This document shows, one piece after another, positions 63,653 through 64,000 of a stretch of 64,000 nt of DNA. The translations under genes were made by a program, and so were the position numbers. The stretch is from Saccharothrix deserti (lineage in GTDB: Bacteria; Actinomycetota; Actinomycetes; Mycobacteriales; Pseudonocardiaceae), in the NCBI RefSeq assembly GCF_009769385.1, contig NZ_VKAB01000011.1, positions 186,001 through 250,000 on the forward strand, in the 5' to 3' direction. Within the stretch, counting starts at the first letter, position 1. Each line of letters opens with the position of its first letter. Below the pieces are notes generated by a model, which was given only the letters and a program-made list of their open reading frames with translations, was not told where the DNA came from and did no database searches.

Positions 63653-63850
63653 TGTCCTACATCCAGAACGCGTGTGTCCTACGTTGGGAACGCGTGTGTC
63701 CTACGTTCGGAACGCGAGAGTCCTACGTTCGCGACCCCTGAATTCAACGCTCAGGTCCCGGCGCCCGGACGCGAACGTTGAACTCAGGGGTTCTGAACGT
63801 AGGACACACCTGTTCTGGAGGTAGGACACACGGGGTCTGGAGGTAGGACA
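63653..63850. repeat. Dyad-symmetric 22-bp repeat element, copy 2
   Basis: Four TGTCCTAC-type octamers at exact 22-bp spacing (63653, 63675, 63697, and AGTCCTAC at 63719) face three GTAGGACA octamers (63799, 63821, 63843). Between them is an imperfect stem with 14 of 15 paired bases: CCCCTGAATTCAACG (63735-63749) and CGTTGAACTCAGGGG (63776-63790). It is the same architecture as copy 1 with different repeat numbers in each arm. Confidence 0.9.
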
Positions 63851-63873
63851 CTCGCGGGAGGTGGGGGGATGGG

Positions 63874-63879
63874 TAGGAT
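63874..63879 (+). promoter_or_regulatory. -10 element of a leaderless promoter
   Basis: TAGGAT ends 6 bases before the GTG at 63886. Confidence 0.5.
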
Positions 63880-63885
63880 CTGGTG

Positions 63886-64000
63886 GTGACGATCATCATT
63901 CCCGGCTTTGGCGAGCTGACGCCGGTGGACCACACGCCCGAGGGCGTGGCCTGCTGGAACACGACCGCCGCCGGGACGTCGGTCAGCGTGCTGGTGGAGG
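63886..64000 (+). CDS. Start of an unidentified gene (truncated by window edge)
   Basis: The open frame from the GTG reads MTIIIPGFGELTPVDHTPEG and VACWNTTAAGTSVSVL and leaves the window after 38 codons. The promoter spacing and beta-strand-like start support a real gene; the product cannot be named. Confidence 0.5.
   Translation, partial: MTIIIPGFGELTPVDHTPEGVACWNTTAAGTSVSVLVE

Overview
The window is high-GC DNA with the gene density, frequent ATGA/GTGA start-stop overlaps, common GTG/TTG starts and regulator content of a soil actinomycete. An arabinan-synthesis locus (an AftD-type arabinofuranosyltransferase, a DUF2613 small protein, a DUF3068 membrane protein) together with an IdeR/DtxR-type iron box points to the order Pseudonocardiales (Saccharothrix/Lentzea/Actinosynnema-like). 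This is inferred from gene content, not from a database match. No rRNA, tRNA, CRISPR array or intact mobile element was seen.

Layout. 1-6.9 kb: an AAA ATPase (cut by the window edge), a secreted-type M15-like peptidase with a Tat-exported propeller partner, glyA under a ZTP riboswitch, a Clp_N-TIR protein with a tiny Clp_N companion, a proline iminopeptidase, and a Rossmann reductase divergent from an HxlR regulator. 7-9.4 kb is a decayed strip: a carotenoid oxygenase pseudogene, a CBM48 mini-protein, an ankyrin protein and IS110 transposase debris. 9.4-12.7 kb: an ArsR-GNAT fusion and a TetR-MFS efflux pair. 13-16.3 kb: a glutamine-rich prion-like protein with four hydrophobic repeats, then a peptidoglycan-binding-domain caspase, separated by a strong hairpin and followed by a TetR gene with a large dyad operator. 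16.3-19.2 kb: a P450 divergent from a MarR-MFS pair whose transporter has lost its middle third.

19.3-36 kb: DUF6010, a Tat-exported PHP-domain protein coupled to a small Cys/His-tailed protein, an orphan KdpDE pair, secreted HAF-repeat and subtilase proteins, a PadR-controlled 2,4-dienoyl-CoA reductase-like flavoenzyme, and a TetR divergent from a VOC protein and a secreted carboxylesterase. 36-40 kb: a broken M28 aminopeptidase, a stand-alone LigD-type polymerase domain, the first of two dyad-symmetric 22-bp repeat elements, a degenerate gene and a PucR regulator.

40.5-54.4 kb is the cell-envelope block: GT2 and GT4 glycosyltransferases, DUF3068, two methyltransferases (one carrying an in-frame 27-bp repeat expansion), DUF2613, two multi-span membrane proteins, AftD and a VWA/solute-binding fusion. 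An 18-bp motif (17/18 identical) lies in two intergenic regions flanking this block. 54.4-64 kb: an iron-box DUF1540 gene, an aldo/keto reductase, a four-gene operon pairing a class II DAHP synthase with an FkbO/Hyg5-type chorismatase (dedicated supply of a chorismate-derived benzoate or cyclohexadiene acid), a three-gene unit of a putative degenerate protease-fold protein with a NarL-type two-component system, the second copy of the repeat element, and a leaderless gene running off the end.
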